Shown here: positions 7,838-16,806 of the stretch, one piece after another | Numbering within the stretch: the first letter of the stretch is position 1 | Layout: each line of letters opens with the position of its first letter | Assembly: GCA_044343935.1 (NCBI GenBank) | Contig: JBIJDU010000015.1 | Location: 1-34,724, forward strand | Direction of reading: 5' to 3' | Source: AcAMD-5 sp044343935 | Lineage (GTDB): Bacteria; Actinomycetota; Actinomycetes; S36-B12; UBA5976 | Length of the DNA stretch: 34,724 bases | Notes under the pieces: model-generated | Told to the model about the DNA's origin: nothing | The model's input: only the letters and a program-made list of their open reading frames with translations | Database searches by the model: none | Position numbers and translations under genes: made by a program

Positions 7838-9440
7838 TTGGGTTTCTTCGAATCAGCGAGGTGATCTCTACAATTTCTTTAATTGGTCGGAATTGATTAA
7901 GCGCAATAAATGTAGTTACTGCTACCAATACCCCAACAATTAACTGAAGTAGCGCAAACCAGGAACTGTTGGGCAACCAGTTATCAATAACTCCAACAAT
8001 TACTCGACTTAGCGCAACTGCTGGGACGGTTACAATAATTAGTCGAACTAAAGTATGAGCAATCAGATCAAGTTTGAGTTTAAGTTCATTACGCAGCACA
8101 AAATACAATCCAGCGGCTGCAACGATATAACCAACACCATAACCAATGGCAAGTCCAGCCACCCAATAAGTTCTAGTGGTGCTCGCAATAAAAATTGCCG
8201 CAACTAATAACTGCACGATGTTCATCGCAATAGTTAAATAAAACGGTGACTTAGTATCTTCCTTGGCATAAGCCGCCCTAGACAACAAATAAAACATGGT
8301 AAATGGCAACAAACTAAGTGCAAACCCACTTAGTACCATGCCGCTTAAGCCAGTTTGCAGGAAGTTCGCATTGCCACGAGCAAATAGCGCAATCATGATG
8401 TCGCGACCATGAGCCAAGATCATTAGCGAAATCGGAATAATTAATACAGAAAGCATTCGGAGGGTGCGCTCAATATCAATTCCAACGGCAGCTAAATCTT
8501 GTGCATGTGCAGTTCTAGCCAAACTTGGTAACAGTGCGGTCACTAGTGAGACGGTTAAGATCGCATGCGGTAACAACATAATCAAATGAGCATTCTGATA
8601 GGCCGCAACACCAACAGTATTTACCGACGAATCATTTGCAGTAGCAGCTATTCGAGTTACTGCGGCATAACCAATTTGATTAACCAAAACTAGTCCAACA
8701 CTCCAACTTGCCAGCCTGGAGGTTTTACCAAGACCGGAATTCTTGAAATCGAACCGAGGCCTAAACCGGTAGCCAGATCTATAGATCGCCGGAATTAAAA
8801 TAGCTGCTTGCAGCACAATTCCCAGCGTGGTGCCGATTGCCAATAAAACCATTGCGTTTTCAGAGATGATGTTAGCGTTATTTACCCGCACGGTGGTTAA
8901 GAAAATTAGTCCAGTTGCAATAACGACAACATTGTTAACTACTGGCGCATACATTGGTAAGACGAACTTGTCCCGAACATTTAATACTTGTGAAAGCAAC
9001 GTAAATACCCCATAGAAAAATATCTGTGGCAATAAGAACCTCGCAAATAACAACGTAGCTTCTTTATCTGCTTCTGCCCAATCAGTTGGCAGATAAATCT
9101 GCACTAACCAAGGAGCGAGCAATACGGTAATCAAGGTAATAACAAAGAGAATTAAACCGGTTGCAGTTATTAGTCGATCAGTGAATGCTTTGCCGCCATC
9201 GGAATCATCCTGCATCCGGCGGACGAGCTGGGGAATAAATACTGCGTTTAGCGCACCACCAACAGTTAAGATGTAAATGATGTTTGGCAAGGTATTGCCA
9301 ATTGCATAAGCATCAGCAAGTGGACCAAATCCCAGCGCTGCCACAATCACCATAGTTCGCAGCAGGCCGGTGACGCGCGAAATCACCGTACCAATCGCCA
9401 TCGCGCCGGTGTTGCGTAACACTTTTGAAACTCGCTCCAT
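7830..9440 (-). CDS. murJ: MurJ lipid II flippase (MviN family)
   Basis: A polytopic membrane protein of about 536 residues of the MOP superfamily, with roughly 14 hydrophobic segments. It flips lipid II across the cytoplasmic membrane. The first helix carries SRVTGLLR (21-28), with arginines corresponding to those needed in MurJ, followed by DAYAIGNTLPN (43-53) and GGALNAVFIPQ (61-71). The ATG at 9440 is preferred over the adjacent GTG at 9443 because AAGG lies 6 nt upstream of it. The protein ends soon after the last helix and lacks the fused pseudokinase tail of mycobacterial MviN, which is encoded by the overlapping next gene. It follows the DUF6049 gene by 18 bases. Confidence 0.95.
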   Translation of the reverse strand: MERVSKVLRNTGAMAIGTVISRVTGLLRTMVIVAALGFGPLADAYAIGNTLPNIIYILTVGGALNAVFIPQLVRRMQDDSDGGKAFTDRLITATGLILFVITLITVLLAPWLVQIYLPTDWAEADKEATLLFARFLLPQIFFYGVFTLLSQVLNVRDKFVLPMYAPVVNNVVVIATGLIFLTTVRVNNANIISENAMVLLAIGTTLGIVLQAAILIPAIYRSGYRFRPRFDFKNSGLGKTSRLASWSVGLVLVNQIGYAAVTRIAATANDSSVNTVGVAAYQNAHLIMLLPHAILTVSLVTALLPSLARTAHAQDLAAVGIDIERTLRMLSVLIIPISLMILAHGRDIMIALFARGNANFLQTGLSGMVLSGFALSLLPFTMFYLLSRAAYAKEDTKSPFYLTIAMNIVQLLVAAIFIASTTRTYWVAGLAIGYGVGYIVAAAGLYFVLRNELKLKLDLIAHTLVRLIIVTVPAVALSRVIVGVIDNWLPNSSWFALLQLIVGVLVAVTTFIALNQFRPIKEIVEITSLIRRNPNG

Positions 9441-9458
9441 CACTCACCTTCGTTGCGG

Positions 9459-11159
9459 TCAATTATGCTGAATTGCGCGCTGTTTTCTAAGTCTTCCCCG
9501 TATGGAAATCGCACTTAAAATCAGTAATACGCCAAATGCGCCGTAGATAATCACCTGCGCCACCGCTCGATATTGGGAAACCTCTATTTGCAGTGGCGTA
9601 GGGGTAATAGTGGTCTCCTCACCAAGTTTTCCTTGAATGACTAATTGAGCATAAATACTGCCAGGGGTGACCACTTCAATTGGTAACTCAACTACTTGTT
9701 TTGATTCTGCCGGTATCTCAACTTTAACCGCATCAATTCGAACAACTGCCGTGCCAAGTCCTTGACCGGCTAAATTAAACTCAACTGGAGTTGTTCGATT
9801 ATTTGTCAGGGTAACTGGTATTACCCCAATCGCATCAGGCAACACAACTCTGTTCCGCGATGAAATCCGCAGCGCATTAACTTCGGTAATTAAATCCTGC
9901 TTTACTTGCTTGGCATATTCATTACCGCTAGGTCTGGCGAGCCACCACCAATTTGAAGCAGCTGAAATAGCGGAATTAGTTATTGATGAATCTGGACTCG
10001 TAGCGGAAGTATTTTTAAGAGTTAACCAGTAGCGATTAATTTGATCTAGGTTACGCAAATGTTTAACTGAAAACACCGGTGCCTTACCAGAAATATTAGA
10101 AGTCGCTTTACTTGCTAACCTATTGGTAACTTGTTGCACTGGAACTGTTTCTAACCATTTAGTTTCATTAACTGCGGCAAAGAACGCCGTTGCAGCTGGA
10201 AAACCTGGTGCCCAACCAAGCGGCGGTGCAATTGCCGCAGCATCAGTTAACGCTGCCGCCGCAATCACATATTGCTTTACCATTGTTGGTGTTGTTGCAG
10301 TTGCCAGTAACTTGGTCAATGTTGGATCAACAGTTAATTCAGTTAACTCATTATCGTTGTAACGAAATTTAGTTGGGGTTTCATTTAATTCGCTAATTAC
10401 ATAATCTAAATCAGCGCTGATGGCATTTCTCATGCCATTGCCATCAACTTGATGGCGCAGTTGCCAAACTCCAACCGGTATTGCTGGCTGACTCAGCACC
10501 GATCTGGTTTCAGTAATGGCAACATCTAACAAGTTACGCAGGCGATACTTACTAACTGCATTCAGGTCTGGATTAGCAGCCGCAATACCGTTGATCCGAC
10601 CTGCTAAGACAAGTTCAGTTCCTGGTATTTTGTTGAAGGTATTTCCATCAATAAACCAATCCACTGTGGCTGTTGCACCAACGGTAAGCAAGGTTTGCTG
10701 ACTAGATACTTCATTACTTGTTGGCGGCACTGAAATTGGCACGATCACTGCTAACTCTTTAGTGGGTAAATTGCCAGCAACAATTGGCACGGCTTGCTCG
10801 CCCAGCACACTGCTATTGCTAATACTGCGCAGCACTAACTGATAAACACCAGCGGAAAGATTTGGCATATTGCTGCGCGAAATAGTCACTTGCGAATTTC
10901 TTACTACTGCTTGTGCTAACGGAATTACATCTTGTTCAATCTTGGTTAAATCAGTAACTGGATTTCGACTCACCCATAACTCCACGCTTTGAATCTGTCT
11001 TGATTTAACTAGCGCACTTACTTGAAGTGGCGCATTGGCTTTAATTGCAGTTGGATTAACTGAAGTAATTTCCAATAAGTTATCCGCAACTGCTGCTTGA
11101 GTTGGAATAGTAATTGGCAGGATTAATAAGATAGCAATTGCTGCGAGAAACTTTTTCAC
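9459..11159 (-). CDS. DUF6049 family secreted, membrane-anchored protein
   Basis: A 566-residue protein with a Sec signal peptide (KK then a hydrophobic stretch, about 1-23, ending TQAA), a large external region rich in beta-strand-like sequence, and a C-terminal helix at about 534-553 followed by an RLRKQR cytoplasmic tail. This layout and its place between the NUDIX gene and murJ match DUF6049 (Rv3909-type) proteins of actinobacteria. The function is not established; linkage to murJ suggests an envelope role. The GTG at 11159 is chosen because it overlaps the NUDIX stop as GTGA, has GGAGA upstream and starts the signal peptide with MKK. Family assignment rests mainly on context. Confidence 0.75.
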   Translation of the reverse strand: MKKFLAAIAILLILPITIPTQAAVADNLLEITSVNPTAIKANAPLQVSALVKSRQIQSVELWVSRNPVTDLTKIEQDVIPLAQAVVRNSQVTISRSNMPNLSAGVYQLVLRSISNSSVLGEQAVPIVAGNLPTKELAVIVPISVPPTSNEVSSQQTLLTVGATATVDWFIDGNTFNKIPGTELVLAGRINGIAAANPDLNAVSKYRLRNLLDVAITETRSVLSQPAIPVGVWQLRHQVDGNGMRNAISADLDYVISELNETPTKFRYNDNELTELTVDPTLTKLLATATTPTMVKQYVIAAAALTDAAAIAPPLGWAPGFPAATAFFAAVNETKWLETVPVQQVTNRLASKATSNISGKAPVFSVKHLRNLDQINRYWLTLKNTSATSPDSSITNSAISAASNWWWLARPSGNEYAKQVKQDLITEVNALRISSRNRVVLPDAIGVIPVTLTNNRTTPVEFNLAGQGLGTAVVRIDAVKVEIPAESKQVVELPIEVVTPGSIYAQLVIQGKLGEETTITPTPLQIEVSQYRAVAQVIIYGAFGVLLILSAISIRGRLRKQRAIQHN

Positions 11160-11650
11160 CAAAGATCTCCCAATAAGCTGGGAACTTTAGTTAGCAATTT
11201 AATCTCATCGTCATAACGCAATCGGTTTTTTAAGTCTAAATAGGGTACCCAAGCAACTTCATCAATCTCTGAATCAGCAGCGCTCAATTCATAAGATTCA
11301 GCTAGCAATAAGAAGTGATGTACCGTTTTTTGAATTCGTTTGTCGGTGGCGGAGAACCAAAATCTGATCGTGCCAAGCGGGCAAATTACCTGACCTAAGA
11401 TGCCAGTTTCTTCTAGCACTTCGCGCTGCGCTGCTTGCTCTTTAGTTTCACCGCGCTCAATATGACCTTTGGGGAGTGACCAATTAAGTCGATTTTTCCG
11501 GTCGTATCTACCGATTAAGGCAGCTGGCCGATCGGGATGATTTAAATTCAATACCAAGCCACCTGCACTAGTTTCGCGCACATTTCGCAGCACCCGTTGT
11601 GGGGCTAACCCTTTTCCTGGGGTGATTCGAGGACGGCGCGCTGCAGACAT
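11156..11650 (-). CDS. NUDIX hydrolase (MutT4-like)
   Basis: A NUDIX hydrolase of 164 residues when started at ATG 11650. The Nudix box (G-x5-E-x7-REVxEETG) runs from G62 to G83 and holds the metal-binding REVLEETG. A longer frame to 11710 would overlap pcnA on the opposite strand and lacks a ribosome-binding site. The ATG at 11650 has TACCCT 6 nt upstream, fitting a leaderless mRNA. It sits between pcnA and the DUF6049 gene, as mutT4 does in mycobacteria. The substrate (oxidised nucleotide, diadenosine polyphosphate or other) cannot be told from sequence. It is the first gene of the minus-strand envelope cluster. Confidence 0.9.
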   Translation of the reverse strand: MSAARRPRITPGKGLAPQRVLRNVRETSAGGLVLNLNHPDRPAALIGRYDRKNRLNWSLPKGHIERGETKEQAAQREVLEETGILGQVICPLGTIRFWFSATDKRIQKTVHHFLLLAESYELSAADSEIDEVAWVPYLDLKNRLRYDDEIKLLTKVPSLLGDLW

Positions 11651-11656
11651 ACGCCA

Positions 11657-11662
11657 AGGGTA
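11657..11662 (-). promoter_or_regulatory. Putative -10 element for the leaderless NUDIX-murJ cluster mRNA
   Basis: TACCCT on the minus strand, 6 nt before the ATG at 11650. Only 36 bases separate the two divergent start codons (11650 and 11687), so each promoter's -35 region must lie near or inside the other gene's 5' end. Confidence 0.5.
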
Positions 11663-11673
11663 GGCGACCCCCG

Positions 11674-11679
11674 TAGGCT
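11674..11679 (+). promoter_or_regulatory. Putative -10 element for leaderless pcnA mRNA
   Basis: TAGGCT, 7 nt before the GTG start of pcnA, with no Shine-Dalgarno. It lies back to back with the divergent TACCCT element, with 11 bases between the two hexamers. Confidence 0.5.
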
Positions 11680-11686
11680 TTAACTC

Positions 11687-13120
11687 GTGAGCAGTTCTAA
11701 TCCCACTCAATTACGCCAAGCCGTGGCGGAGATTATGCGAATCTCCCCACTCACGGTGGAGTTAGGCAATTTGTTTCACCAGGCTGGCTTTGAGTTGGCG
11801 CTAGTGGGCGGACCGGTTCGCGATGCCCTGTTGGGTCGATTGGGGAATGACTTAGACCTAACAACTAATGCCACCCCAGAGCAGATTTTGCAGATCATTG
11901 CGCCTTGGGCAGATTCAACCTGGGATGTTGGTGCTCGCTTTGGCACGATCGGCATCAATAAACAAGGTTATAAATTAGAGATCACCACTTACCGCAGTGA
12001 GAATTATGATGAATCATCGCGCAAGCCAGAAGTAAATTTTGGTGACTCACTCGATGGTGATCTCGGTAGACGAGACTTCACTATTAATGCGATGGCAATT
12101 AAATTGCCATCACTGGAGTTTGTTGATCTATTTGATGGTCTTGCAGATTTAGCAAACAAGATAATTCGCACCCCACAATCAGCTGAGCTTTCCTTTAGTG
12201 ACGATCCGCTGCGAATGTTGCGTGCTGCCAGATTCGCATCCCAGCTAGATTTCACAGTTGCTGCTGATGTGATTAATGCAATGCGAGAAATGAAGTCGCG
12301 ATTAAGCATTGTTTCAATGGAGCGAATTCGAGACGAGTTTAATAAATTAATTCTTGGTGCAAAACCAAGATTGGGACTGATTTTATTAGTGGAAACTGGT
12401 TTATTAGAAATATTCCTACCAGAGATACCAGCAATGCAATTAGCTGAAGATGAACATAATCGGCATAAGAACATCTATGAGCATTCAATTACCGTATTAG
12501 AGCAAGCAATTACGTTAGAAAAATCTCATGAACCAAATCTGGCACCAGATCTAGTGCTACGCCTAGCTGCGCTGCTACATGATATTGGTAAACCAAAGAC
12601 TAGAAGATTTGAAGACAACCGAGTTACCTTTTATCACCATGAAGTAGTGGGCGCGAAGATGACGCGCAAACGAATGAAGGAGTTGCGCTATAGCAATGAG
12701 GAGATCGAACAAGTTTCGCTGTTAGTTGAGCTGCACTTACGCTTCCATGGCTTTAGTGGTGGCGAATGGACCGATTCTGCGGTGCGCCGATATGTCACTG
12801 ATGCCGGTGAGCAGCTAGTTCGATTACATAAATTAACTAGAGCAGATTGCACCACTAGAAACCAACGCAAAGCAGATGCACTGCAGTTAACATATGACAA
12901 ATTAGAACAGCGCATTGCGGCGTTGGCGGAACAAGAAGAATTGAATGCAATTAGACCAGATTTAGATGGTAATGAAATTATGCAGATATTGAACCTTAAG
13001 CCAGGTCCGGCAGTTGGTAAGGCATATAACCACATGTTAGAAGTTAGATTAGAACAAGGACCACTTAGTAAAGAAGATGCAATTGCTGAACTTAACCGCT
13101 GGTGGCAAGATCAGAATTAG
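11687..13120 (+). CDS. pcnA: CCA-adding tRNA nucleotidyltransferase with HD domain
   Basis: A 477-residue class II nucleotidyltransferase that builds or repairs the 3' CCA end of tRNAs. The nucleotidyltransferase head has GGPVRDALLGR (41-51) and the catalytic carboxylates of NDLDLTT (54-60). RRDFTINAMA follows at 128-137, then the RNA-binding SFSDDPLRMLRAARF region (169-183), and an HD-type domain with ALLHDIGKPKTRRF (295-308) that may add phosphatase or phosphodiesterase activity. The GTG start at 11687 has no ribosome-binding site but is 7 nt after a TAGGCT, suggesting a leaderless mRNA. The 3' end overlaps the convergent MFS gene by 29 bases. This is the usual actinobacterial position of the gene. 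Confidence 0.95.
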   Translation: MSSSNPTQLRQAVAEIMRISPLTVELGNLFHQAGFELALVGGPVRDALLGRLGNDLDLTTNATPEQILQIIAPWADSTWDVGARFGTIGINKQGYKLEITTYRSENYDESSRKPEVNFGDSLDGDLGRRDFTINAMAIKLPSLEFVDLFDGLADLANKIIRTPQSAELSFSDDPLRMLRAARFASQLDFTVAADVINAMREMKSRLSIVSMERIRDEFNKLILGAKPRLGLILLVETGLLEIFLPEIPAMQLAEDEHNRHKNIYEHSITVLEQAITLEKSHEPNLAPDLVLRLAALLHDIGKPKTRRFEDNRVTFYHHEVVGAKMTRKRMKELRYSNEEIEQVSLLVELHLRFHGFSGGEWTDSAVRRYVTDAGEQLVRLHKLTRADCTTRNQRKADALQLTYDKLEQRIAALAEQEELNAIRPDLDGNEIMQILNLKPGPAVGKAYNHMLEVRLEQGPLSKEDAIAELNRWWQDQN

Positions 13121-14330
13121 CAATTTTTGACCAGATCCAACCCAGCGTTACTGTGGTTAGCGAAACAACTAGTAGTAAATCAAAAATTGGAATGTAATCG
13201 CTCAACAGCGCACATATTGCCGCCCCAATTACTACGGCTGAATTAATTGCAGTGTCATATATCGCAAACGCTCGACCACGGTGGGTATCGGGAATGGTCA
13301 CTTGGAGTCGCTCGTCGGTTAGCACCTTATTTCCCCCTGGTGCGCAAGTAACGGCAAATCCAGCAAGCCCAAGCGCTAATAATGCTGGTGCAAACTGCGC
13401 CGCAATTACCGCGATCGCACTAAAAATGCTAAGCAGCAATAACCAAGTTTCCCGCTTCATCCGATTAACTGCAGTTGGCGTAGAAATACCAATTACGCCA
13501 GCCACAATTGCCGCAATAGCAAATGAGCCAGCAACAACTCCAAGTGCTTGTGATTCATCTTGATAAGTTGCGCGCGCCGTGAGGATGCTGGCAACAGTAA
13601 AGGCACCAAACGCAATGCGTTGGGCCGTAATTGAAAGCAGTGCATAACGAGCAGGTCTGGTCTTTGCTAAAACTGTAATTCCCTGCACCACATCTTCAAT
13701 AGCTTTTACCCGAGTTGCTCGCCAAGCAATTTTCTGATCGGGACCAAGTGATCCTTTGGCAAATCCAGTTGCCACTGCAGCTGAAAGTAAATAGAGCAAT
13801 GAGGCAGTAATTAATGCAGCAGTAATGGAATCAAAGATAGCGGAAATACCAACTGCAGTGGCAGCGCCAGTTGCTGCTGCAACTGTTCCCATGGTTGGTA
13901 AATAACCATCGATCGCAACTAATTCTTTCCCCGAAACAATTTTTGGCAACACTGTGCTTAAGACTGCTAAGACAAATCGATCAATCCCAAGTAATAGCAA
14001 AATTGCAACAGCCAATAACACTTGTGATGAACTACCAAGCACTACTAATAGCAAAATTAAACTAACTGCTGCGCGTAGCGCATTGCCATAAACCACAATA
14101 TTTCGCCGATCAATTGCATCGGCAATCACGCCAATTGCGGGGCCAACTAGTGAATAGGGCAGCAAGGTAACTGCCAACACCAGCGCGATTTGTGGTGCGG
14201 AGGTTTGCCGCTCTGGTGAGAACAACAAATAACCTGCGATGCTGACTTGGATCATGCCGTCACCAAATTGACCAGATATTCGGGTCAGTGCGATGCGGCG
14301 CACCGCTTTGGTCAATCTGAGTTTTTGCAT
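13092..14330 (-). CDS. Major facilitator superfamily permease
   Basis: A 412-residue integral membrane protein with about 12 hydrophobic helices. GPAIGVIADAIDRRN, after the second helix, resembles the MFS loop 2-3 signature (GxxxDRxxRR) and supports the family. The fold is that of a drug- or metabolite-efflux type MFS carrier; the substrate is unknown. The ATG at 14330 lies 6 nt after a TACGGT, so this mRNA is probably leaderless. The gene faces pcnA and overlaps it by 29 bases. On the other side it is divergent from the DUF5318 gene, with 54 bases between the two start codons. Confidence 0.85.
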   Translation of the reverse strand: MQKLRLTKAVRRIALTRISGQFGDGMIQVSIAGYLLFSPERQTSAPQIALVLAVTLLPYSLVGPAIGVIADAIDRRNIVVYGNALRAAVSLILLLVVLGSSSQVLLAVAILLLLGIDRFVLAVLSTVLPKIVSGKELVAIDGYLPTMGTVAAATGAATAVGISAIFDSITAALITASLLYLLSAAVATGFAKGSLGPDQKIAWRATRVKAIEDVVQGITVLAKTRPARYALLSITAQRIAFGAFTVASILTARATYQDESQALGVVAGSFAIAAIVAGVIGISTPTAVNRMKRETWLLLLSIFSAIAVIAAQFAPALLALGLAGFAVTCAPGGNKVLTDERLQVTIPDTHRGRAFAIYDTAINSAVVIGAAICALLSDYIPIFDLLLVVSLTTVTLGWIWSKIANSDLATSG

Positions 14331-14336
14331 AGCCTC

Positions 14337-14342
14337 ACCGTA
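14337..14342 (-). promoter_or_regulatory. Putative -10 element for leaderless MFS gene mRNA
   Basis: TACGGT on the minus strand with exactly 6 nt to the ATG, and no Shine-Dalgarno. Confidence 0.5.
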
Positions 14343-14371
14343 CAGCCAGCGCAGTATTAATGGTTGTGCAA

Positions 14372-14377
14372 TAACCT
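14372..14377 (+). promoter_or_regulatory. Putative -10 element for leaderless DUF5318-ponA mRNA
   Basis: TAACCT followed by 7 nt and the ATG at 14385, with no Shine-Dalgarno. It favours 14385 over an in-frame TTG at 14364. Confidence 0.5.
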
Positions 14378-14384
14378 AATCGCC

Positions 14385-14825
14385 ATGTCTGCCTCACCAA
14401 TGAGTTCGCCAATTGCTGATCCCGCAGTACCCCGGGCGGTGCTGGAGTATGCGCTGGAGCGCAAATCGGTGCTGGCAGCATTGCAGTCCGGCGAACCATT
14501 GCTAGATGATCCATTTGATGCCCATGAATACCTATTTAAAGCAGCACAATTTCATGGCGAGTTAACTACCCGGGATTGCCCGGTATGTGAAAGTGAGAAA
14601 TTAGTTGAGCTGCGCTATGTCTATGGCAAAGAACTTGGGCCATATTCTGGCCGAATCAAATCTGGCAGTGAAATTAATGAAATGGCGTATCGATTTGGCA
14701 ATTTAAAGGTGTTTATGGTCGAGGTTTGCCAGGCTTGCCGTTGGAATTACTTAATTAGGTCATATCAAGTTGGCGATGGTGTGGCTCGGCGACCACTTCG
14801 TCGCTCTCGAGACTGGTTAGATTAA
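14385..14825 (+). CDS. DUF5318 family zinc-ribbon protein
   Basis: A 146-residue soluble protein. It has two CxxC pairs, CPVC (65-68) and CQAC (115-118), likely holding one zinc ion, and ends in a basic tail RRPLRRSRDWLD. This pattern and its place 3 bases before a class A penicillin-binding protein gene match DUF5318 proteins of actinobacteria (Rv0049 beside ponA1 in M. tuberculosis). No biochemical function is known to me. Tight spacing to ponA suggests co-transcription and perhaps a link to wall synthesis. Confidence 0.85.
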   Translation: MSASPMSSPIADPAVPRAVLEYALERKSVLAALQSGEPLLDDPFDAHEYLFKAAQFHGELTTRDCPVCESEKLVELRYVYGKELGPYSGRIKSGSEINEMAYRFGNLKVFMVEVCQACRWNYLIRSYQVGDGVARRPLRRSRDWLD

Positions 14826-14828
14826 TAA

Positions 14829-16799
14829 GTGGCCCCAGCAAAAACTCTCACCCAAGCATTAGTTCGGCTGGCATTAATGGCCGCGCTAGTTGGCGGCTCA
14901 CTTGGTGTCGCACTGTTTTCCGCAGCGGTTGTTTTCTCCAGCATCCCAACGCCTAATCAAGTAGCTGTGGTGCAATCAACCGCAGTGTTCTATGCGGACG
15001 GGAAATCATTAATTGGCAATATTGGCGAGATTCAGCGAGTAGATGTTGATATTGCCGAATTTCCAGATCATGTGAAATATGCGGTACTAGCCATTGAAGA
15101 TAAGAACTTTTATGAGCATGGTGGCTTTTCCCCAATTGGTATTGCCCGAGCGCTTTTTAATAATTTGTTCTCGGACACCACCCAGGGTGGCTCAACAATT
15201 ACGCAGCAATATGTGAAAAATGCTTATTTAACACAAGAGCAAACCATTATCCGAAAAATTAGGGAATTGGTGCTCGCAGTTAAGTTAGAAACTTTAGCGA
15301 GTAAAGATGAGATTTTAGAAAACTATTTGAACACTGCTTATATGGGCAGATCCGCTTATGGTTTTGAAGCAGCAGCTCAAGCTTATTTTGGAAAATCTGT
15401 AAGGGATATATCACTTGCTGAAGGGGCAGCACTTGCCGCGCTGCTGCGATCTCCTGGTGGTTATTCACCAGAGAACAATGCCGAGCGATTAGAGAATCGC
15501 TGGAATTTCGTGTTGCGACAGATGGTCAATCAAGGTTGGGCAACTGAAGCTGAAAAAGAAGTTACTACTTTTCCCAAATTTAAACCAAAACGAGTTAATC
15601 GCTTGGGCGGTCCTAACGGACATTTACTCGCTTACGTCCGAGCACAGCTAGATGATTTAGGTTTTACGGAACAAGAAATTGAACTTAACGGCTTACAGGT
15701 TGTCACTACCTTTGAACGAGATGCTCAGCTAGCGCTTAATAAAGCAGTGCGCGAAGTTGGACCAAGACCATGGTCTAGCGGGCTGCGCATTGGTGTTGCA
15801 TCAGTTCGAGTTGGCACTGGTGAAATGGTGGCGATGTATGGTGGTCGCGATTACGTGGCTGATCAATTTAACAATGCAACTCAAGCCCGTGGCCAAGCCG
15901 GCTCTACCTTTAAAGCATTTGGTATTGCCGCGGCACTAGAGCAAGGAATTGGTCTTAACACGACCTGGAACGGTGATAGTCCAGCAAAAATTCTGGATTA
16001 CAAACTTAACAACTTAGGCAAAGTGTCATATGGCAAAGTGACACTGCTTAATGCACTTGAAATAAGTATGAATACGCCAATGGTGGCACTTGGTGCGATT
16101 ATTGGCCCGGAACAAGTAGTGCAGGCCGCAGTGCGCGCCGGTGTACCTGAGTCAACACCTGGATTACTGCCAGTGCTTTCCGCCATGATTGGCACATCAT
16201 CACCTCGAGCAATAGATATTGCAAATGGTTATGCCACTTTTGCAGCGCGCGGTCAAGTTGCTGATAACAGCGCAATTAAAGAAGTAAAAAATAGTGCTGG
16301 GTCAGTGCTGTGGTCATTTACGCCAAACCCACAACAAGCTTTTGCAACTGAAATTGCTGATGAGTTAACTTTTGGCTTGCGCCGCGTAGTTACGCAGGGA
16401 ACTGGTGCAACTGCTCGCGGCGTAGGCCGACCAGTTGCAGGTAAAACCGGCACTAGTGATGACAATTTATCGGCCTGGTTTGTTGGTTACACCCCGCAAA
16501 TTGCAACGGCGGTGATGATGGTGCGAGAAGATGAAACTGGCAAAGCAATTTCACTTCGCGGCACCGGAGGTCTGGCAAATGTAACTGGTAGTTCATTCCC
16601 AGCTCGAATCTTTACGCAATATATGCGAGACGCTCATGCTCAGTTACCAGTTATTGATTTTCCACCTAGAACTAAAATTGGTGATACCACCGATTACAGC
16701 ACTTATTTCTTAGGCGGTGGAATAATTCCACCTGAGGAAGATGGATCTGGCTTAGATGCACCATCAAGTGAAGAATTAGAAATCAACGAAGCGCCATAG
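14829..16799 (+). CDS. ponA: Class A penicillin-binding protein (transglycosylase/transpeptidase)
   Basis: A bifunctional peptidoglycan synthase of 656 residues. It has a short N-terminal tail, one signal-anchor helix (about 11-37), and a GT51 glycosyltransferase domain with catalytic E90 in EDKNFYEHGG and QGGSTITQQ (119-127). The transpeptidase domain has the SxxK motif STFK (359-362), SMN (413-415) and KTGT (539-542). All expected catalytic residues are present. The C-terminus is short and acidic (EEDGSGLDAP then SSEELEINEAP), without PASTA repeats. It starts at GTG 14829, three bases after the DUF5318 stop. Its TAG stop leads into the Shine-Dalgarno of the next gene (TAGGAAA). Confidence 0.96.
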   Translation: MAPAKTLTQALVRLALMAALVGGSLGVALFSAAVVFSSIPTPNQVAVVQSTAVFYADGKSLIGNIGEIQRVDVDIAEFPDHVKYAVLAIEDKNFYEHGGFSPIGIARALFNNLFSDTTQGGSTITQQYVKNAYLTQEQTIIRKIRELVLAVKLETLASKDEILENYLNTAYMGRSAYGFEAAAQAYFGKSVRDISLAEGAALAALLRSPGGYSPENNAERLENRWNFVLRQMVNQGWATEAEKEVTTFPKFKPKRVNRLGGPNGHLLAYVRAQLDDLGFTEQEIELNGLQVVTTFERDAQLALNKAVREVGPRPWSSGLRIGVASVRVGTGEMVAMYGGRDYVADQFNNATQARGQAGSTFKAFGIAAALEQGIGLNTTWNGDSPAKILDYKLNNLGKVSYGKVTLLNALEISMNTPMVALGAIIGPEQVVQAAVRAGVPESTPGLLPVLSAMIGTSSPRAIDIANGYATFAARGQVADNSAIKEVKNSAGSVLWSFTPNPQQAFATEIADELTFGLRRVVTQGTGATARGVGRPVAGKTGTSDDNLSAWFVGYTPQIATAVMMVREDETGKAISLRGTGGLANVTGSSFPARIFTQYMRDAHAQLPVIDFPPRTKIGDTTDYSTYFLGGGIIPPEEDGSGLDAPSSEELEINEAP

Positions 16800-16806
16800 G
16801 AAAAGC

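Noticed and set aside
11651..11710. Longer NUDIX start overlapping the pcnA start region
   Set aside because: The extra 20 residues lack family similarity, and ATG 11650 has a well-placed -10 for a leaderless mRNA.
12004..12474. 156-codon reading frame antisense to pcnA
   Set aside because: It lies wholly opposite a well-supported gene, has no recognisable domain and is serine/asparagine-rich as expected from complementary codons.
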